A DNA stretch of 8,514 bases from Candidatus Enterococcus ferrettii (GTDB taxonomy: Bacteria; Bacillota; Bacilli; Lactobacillales; Enterococcaceae), in contig NZ_JAFREL010000129.1 of the NCBI RefSeq assembly GCF_017377655.1, forward strand, positions 1-8,514. Direction: 5' to 3'. The translations under genes were made by a program, and so were the position numbers. Position 1 is the first letter of the stretch. Every line of letters begins with the position of its first letter. The notes beneath the pieces were generated by a model that was not told where the DNA came from, did not search any database, and saw nothing but the letters and a program-made list of their open reading frames with translations. Shown here one piece after another: positions 5,575-8,514 of the stretch.

Positions 5575-8244
5575 TTAAATCAACCCCGCTTTTTTTAAGA
5601 AGGTATTCCAGGTTCCGAAGCGGTAGGAAGCCAAACTCGCACGCTCAAAATCCTTTACTTCCGGTATTTTCTCCAGCTCAACAGCTCGCTGCTTAATTGC
5701 TGCAATCAGCTCTTCGTCATTAAGTTGTGCTTTTAGCGGCTCACGTTTGGCAGGCTCCAGTCCCGCTTCCAGTAGAAAGGCTCTCCAACTACCAAAACGG
5801 CCGATGACTAACGTACCATATCGGAACTCTTTTGCGCTTGGGCTTCGACCTATTTGAACGGTTCTTTCCTTAACCAAGTCAAGCAGCTGTTCGTTGCTGA
5901 TTGCTGTTTCATGCTTACCAGCTTCTTCTAAGCCCGCACTATTTAAAAAGGTGGTCCAATTACCAAATCGTTTGAGGATCAAGTAACCATATTTAAACTC
6001 TTTTTTTCGTGGTGTTCGGCCTAATTCGGCGGCTTGGGCTTGAACCAGCTCAATTAACTGCTCGTTGCTGATTTTATAACCTGATTTCACTGGCTTTGCT
6101 GGCTCTAGAGCAGCACTTTGTAAAAAATCAGCCCATGTTCCAAATCGGCTGGTTGCTAACTCACCACGCTTGAATTCATATCTTTTGGGTGTTCGACCTA
6201 ATTCAAGGGCTCTTTCCTTAACCAAGTCAAGCAGCTGTTCGTTGCTGATTTTAGGTCTTGCCTTCACCGGCTTTACAGGGTCTAGCCCTGCGCTTTGCAA
6301 AAAAATGCTCCATTTTCCAAATCGGCTGGTTACTAATCGACCATGCTTGAATTCATTTCTTTTTGGTGTTCGACCTAACTCGGCGGCTCGGACTTGAACC
6401 AGCTCAATCAATTGCTCATTACTGATTTTAGTTTTTGGATTCATTGGCTTTACACGGGTCAGTCCGGCACTTTTTAAAAAAGCGTTCCAGGTTCCAAATC
6501 GGCCGTTTGCTAGCCGACCGTAGTGAAACTCTCTTATTGTCGGAGTTCGACCCAACTCGGCGGCTTTGGCTTGAACCTCTTCAAGCAATTGTTCGTTGCT
6601 GATTTTATAGCCTGATCTTCCGGGAAACAAAAGGTCTAGTCCGGCACTTTTTAAAAAAGCACTCCAGAGTCCAAATCGTTTAATTGCTACTGGCGCATGT
6701 TGGAACTCTCTTATTGACGGGGTCCGATCCAGCTCAGCTGCTTGGGCTTGAACACGCTCAATCAATTGTTCGTTGCTCATTTTGACTATTATTTCCGTTT
6801 TTTCTTCCGGTGGTTCTATCAGTTCTAAGCCTGCACTTTTTAAAAACCTTTCCCAGCTGCGAAATTTATCCTTCGCTAGGTCCGCATACTCAAACTCGAT
6901 AATCGTTGGTGTTCGATTCAATTCCACCGCTTGAGCTTTGATCAATTGAAGTATCTGGTTATTACTGATTTTAAGAATATTTTTTCCCCTTGCGGCTGGC
7001 ATCTGCTCCACCGCCTTCAAGAAATTGTACCACCCTCCATAGCGGTTAAACGCTACTTTACAATAGGGACTCTCTTCCATCTTCGGTACTCGACCCAATT
7101 CTACTATTTCTGCCCGAATCAATTCAACTAGTCGTTCGTTGCTGACCTGAATATATTTTTCTGGTTTCAACCCAGCCGCTAGTAAAAATTCGATCCAGCT
7201 GCCGTATCTGTTAACTGCTTGAGATCCGTGCTTAAACTCTTTTTTCTTCGGAGGACGCCCCAATTCCACTGCTTGCGCACGGGCCTCTTCCATCAGCTGT
7301 TCATTGCTAAGTGACTTCCGATACGGTTTAGGCTTCGTTGTTTTTAAACCCGCGCGATACAAAAAAATTTCCCACCCTCCAAACCGATCACAGGCCTGCT
7401 TATTCTGCGCAAACTCGTGTTTTTGAGGGATCCGGCCCAATTCAGCAGCTTGCGCTTGAACCAATTCCATCAGTTGTTCCTTACTCAGTGCTTTCTGTCT
7501 CTCTCTAGGCATCCCGGTTTCCAGTCCTGCGCTAGCTAAAAAATTTCGCCAACCGCCAAATCTGTTCGTGACCGTTGCCCCCTGAGCAAATTCATAACTT
7601 TTAGGGGTTCGACCTAATTCAGAAGCTCGAGCTTGTACCAACTCGATTAGCTGTTCATCACTGAAGTATTTTTCTGGTGTTTCGGATCTTTGCTGTTTTC
7701 TGCGTCTCTTCACTTTGGCTGGTTCTAGATTTGCTGCCCGCAAAAAGTCTGACCAACCACCATATCTGTGCGTGGCTGTCGCCCCCTGAACAAACTCATA
7801 TTTCTTGGGTGTTCGACCTAATTCGGCCGCTCGGATTTGCACCAACTCGATTAAGCGTTTATCGCTAATTTGTTTGAATTTTTCTATTTCTGGTGGTTCT
7901 AGCCCTGCAGCCAGCAGAAATTTTTTCCAACCGCCATAATTTTTTATTACCGCTCTAAACTGAGTAACCTCATTCTGTTCAGGTGTTCGGCCCATCTCGG
8001 CGGCTTTGGCTTGAAACAAGCGGATTGCTTCTTCATCACTCATCGGAGCATTTCCGCTGTTCTTGGTTTCCAGACCAGCACTGGCAAGAAAGTTGTTCCA
8101 ACTGTCAAAGCGCCTAATGGCTGTTGCAGCTGCGGCAGTCTCAACATCTTTATGTGTGGGGGTTCGGCCTAATTCAATAGCTTTCTGCTGGATTAAGGCA
8201 ATCAATTCCTCATTGCTGCTATTTTTATTTCCATTTTCACTCAT
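5575..8244 (-). CDS. Protein of 15 tandem homing-endonuclease-associated (HNH_repeat-type) repeats, no nuclease domain
   Basis: The protein has 889 residues, almost all in 15 tandem repeats beginning near residues 9, 68, 126, 194, 253, 312, 367, 426, 489, 548, 607, 666, 725, 782 and 841. Each core of about 49 residues reads SNEQLIELVQAQAAELGRTP, then about 13 variable residues, then RFGxWxxFLxSAGL. A linker of about 6-19 residues, usually about 10 and K/P-rich, follows. The GRTP ... RFGSW..AL..AGL pattern is that of the HNH_repeat family, predicted helical DNA-binding modules usually attached to HNH or other homing nucleases. No H-N-H, LAGLIDADG, GIY-YIG or other catalytic motif is seen, nor any signal peptide or membrane helix. 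A cytoplasmic DNA-binding protein is inferred. GAGGAG (8254-8259) lies 9 nt before the ATG. The gene is convergent with the two-component genes, with no apparent functional link to them. Repeat 7 is degenerate. The last repeat ends one residue before the stop. Confidence 0.88.
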   Translation of the reverse strand: MSENGNKNSSNEELIALIQQKAIELGRTPTHKDVETAAAATAIRRFDSWNNFLASAGLETKNSGNAPMSDEEAIRLFQAKAAEMGRTPEQNEVTQFRAVIKNYGGWKKFLLAAGLEPPEIEKFKQISDKRLIELVQIRAAELGRTPKKYEFVQGATATHRYGGWSDFLRAANLEPAKVKRRRKQQRSETPEKYFSDEQLIELVQARASELGRTPKSYEFAQGATVTNRFGGWRNFLASAGLETGMPRERQKALSKEQLMELVQAQAAELGRIPQKHEFAQNKQACDRFGGWEIFLYRAGLKTTKPKPYRKSLSNEQLMEEARAQAVELGRPPKKKEFKHGSQAVNRYGSWIEFLLAAGLKPEKYIQVSNERLVELIRAEIVELGRVPKMEESPYCKVAFNRYGGWYNFLKAVEQMPAARGKNILKISNNQILQLIKAQAVELNRTPTIIEFEYADLAKDKFRSWERFLKSAGLELIEPPEEKTEIIVKMSNEQLIERVQAQAAELDRTPSIREFQHAPVAIKRFGLWSAFLKSAGLDLLFPGRSGYKISNEQLLEEVQAKAAELGRTPTIREFHYGRLANGRFGTWNAFLKSAGLTRVKPMNPKTKISNEQLIELVQVRAAELGRTPKRNEFKHGRLVTSRFGKWSIFLQSAGLDPVKPVKARPKISNEQLLDLVKERALELGRTPKRYEFKRGELATSRFGTWADFLQSAALEPAKPVKSGYKISNEQLIELVQAQAAELGRTPRKKEFKYGYLILKRFGNWTTFLNSAGLEEAGKHETAISNEQLLDLVKERTVQIGRSPSAKEFRYGTLVIGRFGSWRAFLLEAGLEPAKREPLKAQLNDEELIAAIKQRAVELEKIPEVKDFERASLASYRFGTWNTFLKKAGLI
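5578..8220 (-). repeat. Coding tandem repeat array, 15 units of about 177 bp
   Basis: The DNA repeats with a period of about 177 bp (59 codons), ranging from 165 to 204 bp depending on linker length. Units nearest the 5' end of the gene (repeats 1-8) are diverged. Units 9-14 (about 5725-6780) are much more alike. The 40-bp block at 5863-5902 is identical to 6211-6250, two units apart, and falls at the start of repeats 14 and 12. Repeats 12 and 14 share SNEQLLDLVKER while 11 and 13 share SNEQLIELVQ, which suggests duplication of a two-repeat block. Repeats 10 and 13 are both preceded by an SGYK linker. Confidence 0.92.
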
Positions 8245-8343
8245 TTATCAAAGCTCCTCGCTTCTTATAAATTACTTTGAAACTTAGTGTTGCCAATACT
8301 TAGGCCAGCTAACTTTCCAACCTGATTGATTCAACTTTTTATT

Positions 8344-8364
8344 AACCAGCCTAGACCGCTGGTT
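8344..8364. repeat. Small inverted repeat upstream of the repeat-protein gene
   Basis: AACCAGC (8344-8350) and GCTGGTT (8358-8364) form a perfect 7-bp stem around a 7-nt loop, about 100 nt before the start codon of the repeat-protein gene. On either strand it is followed by only a short or broken T-run, so it is a weak terminator at best. It could be an operator or a leader hairpin. Confidence 0.4.
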
Positions 8365-8460
8365 TTAAGCCTACTCTATGTAAACAGTGCTCAAAAATAA
8401 ACCGTTTAACTATTTTATTCCACTTATCTTAGAATCTTAGAAGAAAATGAAATACGTGAC

Positions 8461-8514
8461 TTATTATACTTCATTGAATTCTTCGATAAAATAGAAAATT
8501 ACATAATCTGATAT
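8461..8514 (-). CDS. Possible C-terminal end of a gene entering from the right edge (partial)
   Basis: Reading leftward from the window edge, one frame is open for 16 codons (ISDYVIFYFIEEFNEV) and ends in tandem stops TAA TAA (8461-8466). The residue mix and the double stop look like the tail of a protein on the same strand as the repeat gene. It is too short to identify. The same bases include TATAAT (8463-8468 on this strand), with no good -35, which could instead be a promoter element for the repeat-protein gene with a leader of about 210 nt. From 8245 to 8460 I see no gene, only AT-rich DNA with the inverted repeat above and a tandem 8-bp repeat TCTTAGAA (8427-8442). Confidence 0.2.

Noticed and set aside
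5578..8220. A CRISPR array or other non-coding repeat array
   Set aside because: The period is about 177 bp, the repeats are imperfect, all lie in one uninterrupted frame, and differences respect codons, so this is a protein repeat.
5575..8244. An intact homing endonuclease or intron-encoded nuclease
   Set aside because: The repeat type is associated with such nucleases, but no H-N-H, LAGLIDADG or GIY-YIG signature is present anywhere in the 889 residues, and there is no sign of an intron or split gene.
5445..8287. Several open frames on the plus strand antisense to the repeat protein (for example 5445-5696, 6170-6397, 7677-7868 and 8063-8287)
   Set aside because: They are mirror frames of a strongly repetitive coding sequence, recur with the repeat period, lack ribosome-binding sites, and encode no recognisable protein.

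Overview
The window looks like chromosome of a low-GC Gram-positive bacterium (Bacillota). An enterococcus or close relative in the Lactobacillales is my best guess. The grounds are strong AGGAG-type ribosome-binding sites, AT-rich intergenic DNA, moderate GC in the genes, and an ABC exporter plus two-component module of the type found in Firmicutes. The species assignment is an inference; no rRNA or tRNA gene is present to anchor it.

The left half (about 229-5324) is one functional module arranged around a divergent promoter region at 3494-3610. Leftward from it runs a three-gene ABC-2 type exporter operon: an ATPase (2561-3493) and two membrane permeases (1406-2548 and 229-1419). The ATPase stops 12 nt before the first permease, and the two permeases overlap by 14 nt. 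Rightward runs a NarL/LiaR-type two-component system: a histidine kinase with an intramembrane-type sensor (3611-4723) and a LuxR-family response regulator (start 4698 preferred), overlapping by 26-29 nt. Gene content and protein lengths resemble the Bacillus LnrJK-LnrLMN (YfiJK-YfiLMN) module for resistance to membrane-active polyene amphiphiles. The likely logic is that the kinase senses envelope stress or a lipophilic compound, and the regulator binds a TGACA-AA-TGTCA dyad between the operons and switches on the exporter. The actual substrate cannot be read from the sequence.

A long imperfect hairpin flanked by T-rich sequence on both sides (5332-5403) separates this module from a convergent gene and probably terminates transcription in both directions.

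The right half (5575-8244, minus strand) is one 889-codon gene encoding a protein built almost entirely from 15 tandem copies of a roughly 59-residue repeat. The repeat core (xSNEQLIELVQAQAAELGRTP, then a variable segment, then RFGxWxxFLxSAGL) matches the homing-endonuclease-associated repeat (HNH_repeat) seen as a DNA-binding appendage on HNH and other nucleases. No nuclease or other catalytic domain is present. The scaffold is strongly conserved, while the segment between GRTP and RFGxW differs in every copy. The C-terminal copies are the most alike and share exact DNA identity, which points to recent repeat duplication. It is the most interesting object here: a candidate modular DNA-reading protein without a nuclease. 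Just downstream, a strong Shine-Dalgarno overlaps its stop codon and leads into a very short, possibly frameshifted reading frame (5438-5567).

Both ends (1-228 and 8245-8514) have no complete gene I can support. They hold short protein-like fragments, a small hairpin and AT-rich DNA.
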